Shown here: in pieces, positions 1-15,053 of the stretch
Numbering within the stretch: the first letter of the stretch is position 1
Layout: each line of letters begins with the position of its first letter
NCBI GenBank assembly: GCA_037178675.1
Contig: JAYMGJ010000644.1
Span: 1 to 24,995, forward strand
Reading direction: 5' to 3'
Source of the DNA: Scleroderma bovista
Taxonomy: Eukaryota; Basidiomycota; Agaricomycetes; Boletales; Sclerodermataceae
Length of the DNA stretch: 24,995 nt
The notes under the pieces: generated by a model
The model's input: only the letters and a program-made list of their open reading frames with translations
The model's database searches: none
Told to the model about the DNA's origin: nothing
Translations under genes and position numbers: made by a program

Positions 1-310
1 CGTTGAACGAGCAGTGCAAGTACCCAGGCTGATCCACCTCCTCTCTGGCATTACGGGAAATGGAAAGCGGGCATATACTGTCATAAAACCTGTGGCCCTC
101 CTGACGGTCACTTCACTTTTACATTGCACGAGGTGGGCGGCCACTCCACCCCTCACCACAAACTTCACGACGTAGTGGTCGACCACGCACGTCAAGTTCT
201 ACCTTGTCATCGAGCGTGAGCGGAACCACGTACCTGAGTTGGCGAGTAAGGTCCGTGAGCTGAACCAGCGGCTGGATACCAACGTGAGCAGGACAGGTTT
301 GAAATTCCAC
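1..310. repeat. 5' flank of duplicated segment, copy A
   Basis: This stretch aligns with positions about 12655-12955, in the same orientation, with many substitutions and small gaps. Shared landmarks include CCTCCTGAC, GTAGTGGTC and a block reading TGAGTTGGC followed shortly by GAGCTGAACCAG. On the plus strand part of it reads like protein (PELASKVRELNQRL at about 231-275), and copy B carries a matching PELASKAGELNQRL. It is probably the broken end of a gene that lay upstream of U2AF65 before duplication; I do not recognise that gene. The similarity reaches the left edge of the window, so the duplicated block probably continues outside it. Similarity to copy B fades after about 310. Confidence 0.7.
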
Positions 311-983
311 TTGCCACGAGGCAGATGTGTTTCCTTTCCTGGTCGCTGCCATGCGCCCTGTCCGATTTCCTCCACTTGGTGCTCGCAGACGGGGCTAAAA
401 TTTCACGAGGCCCCATGCGTAGTTGAACTTGGTCTGGACGGTGACGTGCGACTGGGCGAGCTCTTTCATTGTAATCGGAGGACCTGCCAGCGGATGTCAG
501 AATATATGGCCGCTACGTGGCAAACTCACAAGACTTACGATTAGTTATTAGTTTTGATATATTAGTTGTTCTACCTACAAGATAAATAGTTCGTAGTCGT
601 ACTGTGTATATTCATCGCCTTTGGACCTGGTTCGCACCCATCCATCCATCGTGGTCACCCCAATTGACTCAGCGCGCGAATTCTAACAGCGGATTGCTGA
701 GTGATGCAAATAAACGGGACCAACAGTACACGCACCTCAAGTTTGTTGTATGATAGTGAGACTTGAGTGTCCGCAGCATAGGGTAAGTCGGTGGACATAG
801 TAGAGATGTACTAGGAGACGGGTTCCTAGCAGTGCTGCGAGGAGCGAACAACTTGAGTCTCAGGAAGCTGTGCGGCAGTGTTGGGGGTCTACTGAGAGGA
901 TGAGTCTGCATTTCCCTTTTTTTCTTCCTCTCGCTCATCATCATCACCTCGACAAGTAAACACACTCACTCAGGCTCTCCAAG
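311..983. other. Non-coding stretch, no gene seen
   Basis: No convincing coding sequence or RNA gene is seen. Short open frames are present on both strands, but none has recognisable protein features or consistent splice sites. The right end, with a pyrimidine-rich run at about 914-935, lies just upstream of the possible first U2AF65 exon and may hold remains of its promoter. Confidence 0.5.
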
Positions 984-3321
<2,338 letters not shown>

Positions 3322-3811
3322 GTGTCAGAGGGTCTCTGCTATTGTCCTGGTGCTGGTGCTGGTGACTCGTTACTCAATTTATGTGACACATGCTTCAAAA
3401 GTAGCTAGCTATATCTGCTTTCCTTTACAAATTCTTGATGCCTTCGTATGTATGTCGTCATTGTCGTCCATGACATGGTTTGTTTCTTCAACTGTCCTAT
3501 GCATTCTCTCACTGCTTGGTCAGGGAGTATACTGTGCTTCGAGACTGGCATGGTTGACATCTACACATATGATTTGCCTCTTCCAATGTGTACTCTCATA
3601 GGACTAGTTTTGCAAAATCCAAACACCCTGTCTCAGAACTACACAACCACTTTACTAAGTTGGATAAAAATGACAATACAGAAACTCTAGTAGAAATAAA
3701 AACCAGATGTCATCTGTCAGAGCAATGCCAGTTGATGGTGCAAAATGATAGAGTTGCAAATGTTCCCAGTGGTGATGTATCAGGGTTGAAACATATGGAT
3801 GGATATCCTAA
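3322..3811. other. Stretch unique to copy A, no gene seen
   Basis: About 500 bases lie between the ancestral U2AF65 stop codon and the LTR fragment. In copy B the U2AF65 tail runs almost directly into the LTR (about 15044-15054), so this stretch was lost from B or gained by A. It may include the old 3' UTR. No convincing coding sequence is seen; a short (GGTGCT)n-like run lies at 3346-3363. Confidence 0.5.
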
Positions 3812-4020
3812 TGCTAGCACAGAAATAATATTACACTATATAGTACCAAACAATATATATATATGAGTGCACTTTATCAATAAGGGGGCCACCTGAAGAT
3901 GATGGCAACAGGCAAGTTGGGAGAACTTGCCTTGCAGCTTCAAAATGAATTGTACTTGATAAACTGTTATGCTTAACCTCCTCTTTCTCCTTTTTAAAAA
4001 ATATTTTAATTCTAGGATTA
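3812..4020 (-). mobile_element. Partial LTR of a retrotransposon, copy A
   Basis: This matches 15054-15262, the outer two thirds of the LTR downstream of U2AF65 copy B. Shared landmarks are TAGCACAGAA, ATATAGTACCAAACAATATATA and TTTAATTCTAGGAT (TTTGAATTCTAGGAT in B). Both copies are preceded by TCCTAA, so the LTR was present before the segment was duplicated. Similarity stops abruptly at about 4020, and the remaining 93 or so bases of the LTR are missing. What follows is the 3' flank of the NLR gene. The LTR assignment rests on the fuller copy B. Confidence 0.6.
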
Positions 4021-4118
4021 TATAAAATATAGGCCAAAATTGTATGAACATATTTGGGTTATTGTAAAAGGGGAATGAGAAAGCATTCATCCTAGGGGTA
4101 AACATGTGAGAAGCCTAA

Positions 4119-7100
4119 TTATGTGCTATCACTAGAGGCACAGAAACACTGATCCCAAGCTGACCCATGGACCATGTTGCTAAAATCAAGCAGAGGAAAC
4201 CTTCCAATTATGACTGTAGTTGAGGGGGAATACCAAGAGAATGGATGATATGATGGAGGCACCCACAAGAACAATTGATTGCTAGAGCCCACAATCCACC
4301 CATTATCTAGCAGAAAAAGACCATGACTCAACTGACTAGAATGCTTAGCCATATGAGTCAATTTATCACCAGCACTGGGCAAAGCAGAAAGCATAGAAGT
4401 TGGCATGGAAATGGGTGAAAATGGGGGTGGATAGGGCTGAATCTGCATTGTGGGAAAGTTGCCTGCCTGAACAGAACTTGATTCAGTCTGTGCATCCCAA
4501 ACTTGGATTGTCTGATCCTCTGAGCCTGACACAATGTGCCTTCCATCTGGTGAGAATCCAACTGAGTTGACTGAGTCTGTGTGCCCTTGCAGAGGGTTGC
4601 CCACCTGGGCACCTGTCTGTGCATCCCAAACTCGGATTGTCTCATCCAAAGAGCCTGACACAATGTGCCTTCCATCTGGTGAGAATGCAACTGAGTAGAC
4701 TGAGGAAGTGTGCCCTTGCAGAGGGTTGCCCACCTGGGCACCTGTCTGTGCATCCCAAACTTGGATTGTCTGATCCCAAGAGCCTGACACAATGTGCCTT
4801 CCATCTGGTGAGAATCCAACTGAGTTGACTGAGGAAGTGTGCCCTTGCAGAGGGTTGCCCACCTGGGCACCTGTCTGTGCATCCCAAACTCGGATTGTCT
4901 GATCCAAAGAGCCTGACACAATGTGCCTTCCATCTGGTGAGAATGCAACTGAGTAGACTGAGGAAGTGTGCCCTTGCAGAGGGCTGCCCACTTGGGCACC
5001 TGTCTGTGCATCCCAAACTCGAATTGTCTCATCCCTTGAGCCTGACACAATGTGCCTTCCATCTGGTGAGAATGCAACTGACAAGACTGAGTCTGTGTGC
5101 CCTTGCAGAGGGTTGCCCACCTGGGCACCTGTCTGTGCATCCCAAACTCGGATTGTCTCATCCCTTGAGCCTGACACAATGTGCCTTCCATCTGGTGAGA
5201 ATCCAACTGAGTTGACTGAGGAAGTGTGCCCTTGCAGAGGGTTGCCCACCTGGGCACCTGTCTGTGCATCCCAAACTCGGATTGTGTGATCCCTTGAGCC
5301 TGACACAATGTGCCTTCCATCTGGTGAGAATGCAACTGACAAGACTGACTTTGTGTGCCCTTGCAGAGGGTTGCCCACCTGGGCACCTGTCTGTGCATCC
5401 CAAACTCGGATTGTCTCATCCTCTGAGCCTGACACAATGTGCCTTCCATCTGGTGAGAATCCAACTGAGTTGACTGACCAAGTGTGCCCTTGCAGAGGGT
5501 TGCCCACCTGGGCACCTGTCTGTGCATCCCAAACTCGGATTGTCTCATCCAAAGAGCCTGACACAATGTGCCTTCCATCTGGTGAGAATCCAACTGAGTT
5601 GACTAAGGAAGTGTGCCCTTGCAGAGGGTTGCCCACCTGGGCACCTGTCTGTGCATCCCAAACTCGGATTGTCTCATCCCTTGAGCCTGACACAATGTGC
5701 CTTCCATCTGGTGAGAATCCAACTGAGTTGACTGAGGAAGTGTGCCCTTGCAGAGGGTTGCCCACCTGGGCACCTGTCTGTGCATCCCAAACTCGGATTG
5801 TCTCATCCCTTGAGCCTGACACAATGTGCCTTCCATCTGGTGAGAATCCAACTGAGTTGACTGAGGAAGTGTGCCCTTGCAGAGGGTTGCCCACCTGGGC
5901 ACCTGTCTGTGCATCCCAAACTCGGATTGTCTCATCCCTTGAGCCTGACACAATGTGCCTTCCATCTGGTGAGAATCCAACTGAGTTGACTGAGGAAGTG
6001 TGCCCTTGCAGAGGGTTGCCCACCTGGGCACCTGTCTGTGCATCCCAAACTCGGATTGTGTGATCCCTTGAGCCTGACACAATGTGCCTTCCATCTGGTG
6101 AGAATGCAACTGACAAGACTGACTTTGTGTGCCCTTGCAGAGGGTTGCCCACCTGGGCACCTGTCTGTGCATCCCAAACTCGGATTGTCTCATCCCTTGA
6201 GCCTGACACAATGTGCCTTCCATCTGGTGAGAATGCAACTGACAAGACTGAGGAAGTGTGACCTCGAAAAGTATGTTGATTACTAGGCCAATCTTCATGT
6301 TTCCCCCTGGCAACCTTAGCTATCCTTGGAAAAGTTGCAGTCAGCATGTTGCCCAGTGCTGACCTGAATGGTGAAAATGGTAATCCAGACAGGTACAAGT
6401 GTGGTGTGCTTTCAGAAATTACACCAGCAAAATTTTGCACAAACTTGATGCCATCCTTGATAAGCATCAGAGTATCCCCATACTCTGCTTTTCCCTGTCA
6501 CATTATTAGTATGCCACTCAACTTATGCAACATAACATATTCACCTGCAGCCATCCCTCAGCAGAGGTCAAAGCCCTATCAGCCTCACCAATACACTTGC
6601 ACACCCCAAGTACCTCCATCCAAAATAGAATCCTTTCTCCAGTCACAATATCCATGACATGTTTTGCCAGGTCTGTATCAAATGTGGAGTCATGCAGGTG
6701 GGTTGCCCAGAATCGACAGGAGTACAACAGATGCAGTGGAATATTCTTTTCGATCTTCATTTCCAAGTCTGCCACTGCTGAGTTGCGAACATATGATGTT
6801 TCTAGTCCACAAATATTGAACCGAAGGCCATCTCGCATGACACAGAGCGAGGCAAGGGCCAGTTGATGGTGTACATCAGCTTCGTTGATGAAGAATTCGC
6901 CACTCCGCTTTTCATCCAACAAGAAGTCATAGAACGAAGCATGCATGGGTCGAACAGGAGTGGATGGGTCGGTGGTACCAGTGAGAAAGGACGCCATGTA
7001 GTCGAGGATGATATCTACGGGAAAGTGGTCGTCCTCCCGAGTGAACTTGCAACGCATCGAGTCCAGTGCACTGATAGAGAGTGGTTCCCTTGCCCACAGG

Positions 7101-9485
7101 ATCTGCCGCATGACAGAACGAAATCTCTCCAGCACATCCGCATCCCCTTGTATGAGATCCTTCAAGGACATGGTATAGATGTCATCGAGGAGATTGGCTC
7201 CATCGCCAGCATAAGACATGATCTTATGAAAGCGCTTGCTGGCTATCACGCCGATCCTAGGGCGAAGGAAATCACACGCCAGACGTGCCCATTCGAAGAG
7301 ACCATTTGATTTCGCGGCAAGATGTTCCACATCCTTGTCGGAGAATGCGGCGCCAAGTTCCTTGAGTGTGGTGGAAATATAACGAGTAATGTCACGGGTT
7401 ACTGATTCGGCTTCGATGTCGTCGAGAGACCTTGCCTGGACGTGCTGATTGGCTAGCAATGCTTGTCTAATGTCCATGATAGGCCGAGAAGTCAACACGA
7501 TTCGGATGTTCGCTGGAAGCTGTGCATCACGAGCAGCAAGAATACGGAGAATATCCCGCCTGGTGGCCTCCGCACCACTCTCGTCCAATGCATCAATGAC
7601 GACGACCACATTTCGGGACAAAGGCCCTTCCAGTTGGGAAAAGGGTTCAAGTATGAACTTCTGCCACTGCTCTGCGACGTCTGCCGTATCCCTCAGCGAG
7701 TAGTCATTGGCGATCACCTCGGCTAGAATCTGCCGGAGGCGGAGGTCGCGATCAGCCAAGTGGCGTGCGATGGTCGTGAACAGCTTCACATGAAGTCCCT
7801 CGTGATGTCTAGTACGGCTGAAGCAGAAGCACGACCCAAGCATGCCGAGATTCTGTGCCTGTAAAGCAATCGTGTGGGCGATGGCAGATTTTCCCCTTCC
7901 AGCTTGACCGTGGAGCCAGAGGATTGGTGGTGTCGCTGGGTCTGTGTTATTCATCCAGTCAAGGATCTCGTTCAAGATCTCGGTTCTTGTGCCATCAAGA
8001 CACTTCTTTCCTTTGATCAGCCCGACTTGGCCCGCGCAAACCAGGGAGTCCAAGGTAAGGGCTTCCTGGATCTGTTGGAAACCCACGCTAAGGTCTTCCC
8101 GGACCTGTTGGACACCCCCTTGGACGTCGAGGAGTGCCCGATCTCGAAGATCTTGCATCAGTTTATCTAACTTCGAGTTGTAGTTCGCGACCTTGGCGTC
8201 TGTCTCGTCAAAGACGCTCTTCCCAAGTCTACGCCCTGTGAAGGAGATGAATTCCTATGAAAAGGCAGAAATAAAGGGGCAACCTACAGAAGCTCTTGGT
8301 GTCCGAGTACTGCGAGATGAAAAATGCACATTCCCGTATTATCTGGGCGATCTGTACCAGCACGTCCTTCGTGGTGTTGATCTTCGACGAAGACTTGTTT
8401 TCCAGGATAAGTACGTAGGTATCTCTGACTCTAGAGAGGAGAGTAGCAATAGACTCGTCGAGGTTCGCTTGAGCGAGGATCATCTGTCCGGGATCACATC
8501 AACAGCCACGTGTGGTATGATGTATGCACACCTTGGAGGCTACACTCAATGCACTCAACGCCATCTGAGCATATGGATGTATCTATGGATGGCCATCAGA
8601 CAGGATCAGAGCACATTCAAGCGACAAAACTAACGTTAGCAATGGTATTGACGATGGTATTGAAGGTCTTCAGAGGTTGAAGATATGTGGCATTGATGGT
8701 ATCTACGACGGTCAGCGTAGTATTCGCACGGTCGATTGCATTGACACCGGTTCCTGCAACGCCAGGAATGGGATTGATATTCAACAGCTTCTTCTCTGCG
8801 TCCTCAATAATGGTTTGAGTAGGCTTGTCATCATCTGGCACCTACGTAGCTGAACCCTTAAGCACTGGAAGTGCATGAGACAATATATGTACATACCGCG
8901 GGAGGAGGTTGTCCTTTATCTTTTTGCACTGCAGCGCCGCCAGGATCAGCTCCGACAGTGGAGGCTTGAGGAGGGGTGTCCCCCGGGATTTCAGGGATGA
9001 CTGGAGCGGGCTAGTTGTGTATCGTTGCGCGCAAACAGTTCAGATCAGACCAGCACACACGGATAAGCTGAACCTACTTGATCAGATGAAGCAGACAACC
9101 CCTTTCCCTGGAATGGATCGAGAGCAGGACTTGTTATGAGAGGACCATGGGCAGACTGCACAGGCAGCGCTTCTGTTTGTCCTGGAACAGGGTCATTCGG
9201 CTCATCTTGCTGTGGTGCTCCCTGTTCGTCAAACCGATAGAGATTGCATTTACGGCACCGACATACCTTGGAAAAAACGTTTCGGAAGTGGTGGCGAAAT
9301 CGTTTGAGCGTTGCCTTTCCTTTGGTAGTCAAGGTTGAGTCCGCATCGGTGGGGGTAGAGGCGCGAGGAAGCTGCTGGGACGAAATCAGTTCAAGCCCTG
9401 CTCGGTATCGTAATAGGTTCTCCAGTTCACATACCGCGCCTCCGCCGGACGGTTTCGGTGGACTCTTGCGGTTTTTCTTAGCCAT
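4119..9485 (-). CDS. NACHT-WD40 STAND protein (NLR-like), 9 exons, intact
   Basis: Signal-transducing P-loop NTPase of the fungal NLR type; relatives such as HET-E act in non-self recognition and cell death, but no role is shown here. Exons: 9485-9435, 9374-9267, 9221-9078, 9010-8897, 8841-8635, 8582-8532, 8483-8288, 8235-6545 and 6494-4119. All introns are GT..AG, and splicing gives one frame of 1645 residues ending in TAA. An in-frame TGA lies 6 nt upstream of the ATG. Residues 1-139 are polar and proline-rich; 140-370 look helical and may be the effector or signalling part. NACHT follows, with Walker A GQAGRGKS (400-407), Walker B VVVVIDALDES (500-510) and TSRP (539-542). Fourteen 43-residue WD40 repeats span 932-1533, then a 112-residue tail with LFLWVPPSYHPFSWY. 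No signal peptide or membrane segment is seen. It is the only intact gene among decayed neighbours. Family certain; function inferred. Confidence 0.95.
4458..6263 (-). repeat. 14-unit WD40-encoding tandem repeat (129-bp unit)
   Basis: Fourteen in-frame units of 129 bp lie within the last exon of the NLR gene. Each encodes GHTxxVxSVxFSPDGRHIVSGS and then xDxTIxVWDAQTGAQVGNPLQ. Differences are almost confined to residues 4, 5, 7, 10, 23, 25 and 28 of the unit. Units 3, 4, 5 and 9 are identical in protein, and units 2-3 equal units 8-9, which points to block duplication. The last unit degenerates after WDAQT. Fourteen is twice seven, enough for two complete seven-bladed propellers. Confidence 0.95.
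6495..6544 (-). other. Intron between NACHT and WD40 exons of the NLR gene
   Basis: This is a 50-nt intron in phase 0. On the minus strand it begins GTGAAT and ends GACAG, with a branch-like ACTAAT upstream of the acceptor. Removing it joins EGWLQ to GKAEYGDTL and links the NACHT and WD40 parts into one protein. Without splicing the upstream frame stops soon after the donor. Confidence 0.9.
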
Positions 9486-11548
9486 TGGTCAGAGATGGAT
9501 TACAATTCTGGATCTTCTGGTAGGCGGTTAGCTGGTAGAGATAAGAGCTTGTGGAAGGGAACGAAATGCCTCGTTGCAAGCACTGCCGCTGATCCACATG
9601 TTGCCCCCCAAGCAGGGGGGTTGGCAACTACGTGGTCTATGGCCATTGATCTCTTCGTTTGTTGCCCTTGCACGTCCGTGTCCGACATCTCCATCGGTTA
9701 GCGTGCAAGCCTGTTTCTTTACTCCTATTCCTTCCGCACCTCCGCAAAGATCACGACCATCGTCCCTGGCTTGGGCGAGATGGCCAGCAAACTCGAGGAT
9801 GAGGGGTTCAGAGCTGAGTGCGCACATCGTCGCTGACCTCCATTATGCCTCTTCCTAGCATGGTGTCTCAGTTTGCGTTCTTTCCACTACACAGTCCCCC
9901 TCTCATCTTGTCTTAATGTTTAATGTGATCTGCTTTCTTTATCCTTGTCAACCATTCACAATGCTGACGCTTCGCTTCCGTTCTTGACAGGTTTGCACTA
10001 GATGTCGTCAACGTTGACTTCCAGATCATCCAAACTCGCCTAGAATCTCCTCCTCAACCCCAGCTCAGTTCCGTACTTCACTCAACCTCCAAGCTGGCAG
10101 TTGACGCCCCATTCTGGGAAACAAGCAGGAAGACTCCTCACGCAACACTCATCGTCACCATCCTTGCACGGAGCCGACTTTTCTCAGCATCCTCTTTTAG
10201 TGACAAGCAGGCAGCGCAATAACGGCCACGGTCGTCTCGCCAAGGCATTGATTGACTAATGTAGAGAACTCACGTCCATGAAAGCTCACTGCATTCCACA
10301 AGTGGATCACATGGCCCTCCTGGTCGAACCTTTGCCATGTCCTTCATATCCCATTTTGTTTCCGCTGGTGCGCAGCCAATTTCTCTGATCCTCCTATGTT
10401 TTTGCAGAAACCCAACATAGAAATAGGGACACCCCCATCGAATTCAAGGCTGTAACTGAATTGTAATCACCTGGTGTAGGGTCCCATCGCGTCTGGCTGG
10501 GCAGCGGAATTCGAGACCTACTACGCGCCTTCAGGTCCGGCCCATCCCATCAGACGCCAAAACGATGCACTTGTATAGACATACATTGCAGATTAACCGT
10601 AAGTCTGTCATGGCTGACATCATAAACTAATATCCCGTGGTACAATGATGCTTGTTTGGTGTCTGGTGTGTCTGGCGGACGCGCTTACCGTCTTTTATTA
10701 CCCCGTAAACCTATACTGTAAGTTCTGTACAGACCACGTATGCTGGAGATGTTAATTATCTTCAATACCGCCGCGCCCATTGTGGCGCCTAGCGATGACG
10801 ACGTGCGAGCATCGACTTCTATACGGCACATCAAGACCCCTGCCCAATCTTCGACGGGGAAACAGTTAGAGGCGCACCGTTTGGTCACTGTTTTAGTCGG
10901 GAATGGTATCCACTGACGTGACACTCCCCTGTCAGTCCTTTAGTTGCTGCCATTTTGTTCATAAAATATCATTATACATCACTAAGGGTACTACAACGCG
11001 TCCCATGCATTGGCACGAATATCTAGGGTGATTACTCGCCAGCTGTAGCCACAGACGGATGCAGTGGGTATACCCCTTGAATCGGCGATAAAATATACCT
11101 GAGAGCTTGTTCACCAACTGTCCAAAGTAAACGTGCCTGCAGACTTGACCGCAAACTGGGACTTGTCTCCGTCGTCTGCACAGTGCGTGTTTGTGGAGAT
11201 CAGAGCGTGATCCAGACCTAAGGTGGTCCTTGCGAATTCGGTCCTCGGTCGCCCAGGCAGGTGATCGGGTAGTAATAAATCATACTCACCCATGACATGT
11301 TACTTCGTCCTCCCATCGGCAGATCCGGGAATACGCCACCTGTCGCGACCACGAGCGATAAGGGTATCCTTTTTCACACTTGATTGAGTGAACAGGCCGC
11401 TACTCCTCTTCGTATCAGCCAAAACAACCATGAGTTCGGACGTTCCCTTTGCACGTACATACCTAGGTGCACGGCTGACATGGTCGGCTGTTTCATATGT
11501 ACGCGACAAACCTTCGTTGCACGGACATCAACTTGAAGGTGCTTATCA
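9486..11548. other. Mostly non-coding stretch with possible coding remnants
   Basis: No intact gene is seen in about 2 kb upstream of the NLR start; the promoter of that gene should lie in its left part. Two plus-strand pieces have protein-like composition: about 9770-9830 (TIVPGLGEMASKLEDEGFRAE) and about 9992-10222. The second follows a plausible 3' splice site (TTCTTGACAG) and stays open for about 77 codons to a TAA (FALDVVNVDFQIIQTRLESP near its start). I cannot assign them. A 60-codon minus-strand frame at 11293-11111 (MGEYDLLLPDHLPGRP at its start) is also unassigned. The rest shows nothing I can support. Confidence 0.4.
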
Positions 11549-12186
11549 GACTTCCCCGGGTTCTGGCACAGCTTTGTGGTGCAAATTCTCACCCGCAAGA
11601 GCGAGAAATGGGCCGCATTATTTGCTCTAAGGAAAAGAGGTCTTGATATGTTGAATGCTCCTCCTGTTGGAATTACGTAGCACAGGATCAGAAAAAGACT
11701 ATGATCGTGTTTACCTATACCCATACAAGAATGTTTCACTCACCTTCGATTGAAAAAACTGTTCCCCAAGACCACAGAAATGAGAGCAGCCGGGATCGGG
11801 TCGTAAACTTAATCGTCGCAGATCACGCCTATTTACCGTCGTCTCAGTTCCCAGCACATCAGGTTAGTACGTTTGAGTGCCCAGAGTTACTTGGCAGCTT
11901 TCGATATCTCGCCACTTCGGTGATGGGCGGGAACAAATTCAGTCAATGACTCGAGACGTATCTACTGACTTGCCTGGGCGATATGCATCCCTATACCTGT
12001 TGTATTCCCAGTATCCACTTGAGAACGCAGTGTGGGTGGGTCTCAGGTATAGCGGCGAGGAGATACGTGAGTATGCTCGGAAAGACTTGATGTGCAATCG
12101 CGATGTTTCAACGGATGGGATTGATGCAACTGACCTGCTGACTGTGCAGCGCGCGTATTACTACAGGAGCATTCCGATTTTCCAAG
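11549..12186 (+). pseudogene. Decayed protein-coding gene, unidentified
   Basis: Plus-strand sequence with strong protein character but a broken frame. In order it reads DFPGFWHSFVVQILTRKSEK (from 11549) and WAALFALRKRGLDMLNAPPV; then, one frame over, DYDRVYLYPYKNVSLTFD (about 11699-11752); KLFPKTTEMRAAGIGS (about 11757-11804); and GRYASLYLLYSQYPLENAVW (about 11975-12033). The last part splices through a credible 83-nt intron, 12067-12149 (GTGAGT to GTGCAG), to give GEEIRAYYYRSIPIF before a possible donor at 12187. Frameshifts and stops near 11675-11700, 11752 and 11804 make it a pseudogene in this copy. I do not recognise the family. The amino-acid content suggests a conserved eukaryotic protein rather than a transposon. 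Confidence 0.5.
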
Positions 12187-12254
12187 GTGAGGACTTTGCG
12201 TTCGATCTACCAAAATGTACATACAACCAAGTAAGACTCCATTAGTAGCCGTCT

Positions 12255-12650
12255 TGCAAGGCTAATCGACGCATTGCAATCGTCCGCTGGGTAGATAGGG
12301 TGGTGCTCTGTCAGTGCACACAAGTACCTATGCAGCGCGAAGAACACTCACTCGGCTTTCTGATGGCCTCATTTACAATCACCAAATGCTTGTACCCCCG
12401 CAATCCACCCCACCTCGAGCCCCTTTCCTTTCTTCCTCCCCACATACTCAAGGAAACGCGCCAACAAGCTCATCGCAGAGATCATGCGTTACTTTTGATG
12501 CTTTGGGTGACGTGGTGATGAGTACTTTGCGTGGCGTATGTGGACCGTCGAAGTAGGTAGCAAAGGGGTCAGACGCAAGGTCAGCGTTCAGTTCTTCGTT
12601 GAGCCAATACTTGTCGTTATTGTGGAGGTCGATGTATGCTTGTGTGATAC
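12255..12650 (-). pseudogene. RPF1 (ribosome production factor 1, Brix domain) fragment
   Basis: Read on the minus strand, this encodes part of RPF1, a nucleolar Brix-domain protein of 60S ribosomal subunit assembly. From about 12648 it reads ITQAYIDLHNNDKYWLNEEL, then ASDPFATYFDGPHTP, RKVLITTSPKASKVTHDLCD and ELVGAFP (to about 12455). After a small deletion and a shift comes GRKKGKGLEVGWIAG, and after another shift YKHLVIVNEAIRKPS (about 12395-12351). A possible intron (GTGAGTGTTC..CTGACAG) leads to a short piece with LPSG near 12265. The rest of the Brix domain is absent. At least two frameshifts and the missing 3' half show it is not functional. It abuts the 5' flank of U2AF65 copy B, so it may have been carried in with that segment. 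The match was made from memory of the family, without a search. Confidence 0.7.
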
Positions 12651-12654
12651 CGTC

Positions 12655-13045
12655 CAGTGCTGGCCCGTCTCTTCTCTGCCATCACAGGAGATGGAAAATG
12701 GACATAACGTCGTGAAAAGCCGTGACCCTCCTGACAGTCGCTTCCTTGCGTCGGACGAGGCGAGTGAGCACTCCATCTGCCTGTCCACAAACGACACAAT
12801 GTAGTGGTCAACCACACACGCCAAGCTCTACCTTGACATCATCGTCGGCGATGTCAAACCCAACATCGAGCGGACGGGAGCCACATACCTGAGTTGGCAA
12901 GCAAAGCCGGTGAGCTGAACCAGAGGCTGGAGGATGCAGTACCAACGCGAGCGGGGGTGTTCAGGGATTTGATCAAGAGGACGAATGGGAGGACTGTGTG
13001 GTATAGAGACTGCAGTTGGTTCTCCTTCTAGAGGAACGACCATCT
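12655..13045. repeat. 5' flank of duplicated segment, copy B
   Basis: This aligns with window positions 17-310 (copy A). On the plus strand it reads PELASKAGELNQRLED (about 12889-12936), followed by GVFRDLIKRTNGRTVWYRDC and a TAG at about 13030. That looks like the broken C-terminal part of a protein I cannot name. Upstream in the same segment the frame is interrupted. The order RPF1 fragment, this piece, U2AF65 presumably reflects the ancestral locus. Confidence 0.65.
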
Positions 13046-13173
13046 TCGTCTACGAAGAGAGTCTGGCTTAGGAGAGGCGACTTCTCGTTTCGTGCTTCAT
13101 TTCCGATCCGTCTTCGCGTCGACACGAGGGCGTTGCCCTCCTTTGCTCCAGTGAGTCTTTTCCATCTGCGATC

Positions 13174-15050
<1,877 letters not shown>

Positions 15051-15053
15051 TAA

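Noticed and set aside
4358..6313. Long open frames in other frames and on the plus strand across the WD40 array (up to 411 codons)
   Set aside because: They are by-products of the 129-bp in-frame repeat; the minus-strand WD40 frame is the one with family similarity and correct splicing.
6863..7309. 148-codon plus-strand frame antisense to the NACHT exon
   Set aside because: Shadow of the minus-strand coding exon, which has clear NACHT motifs.
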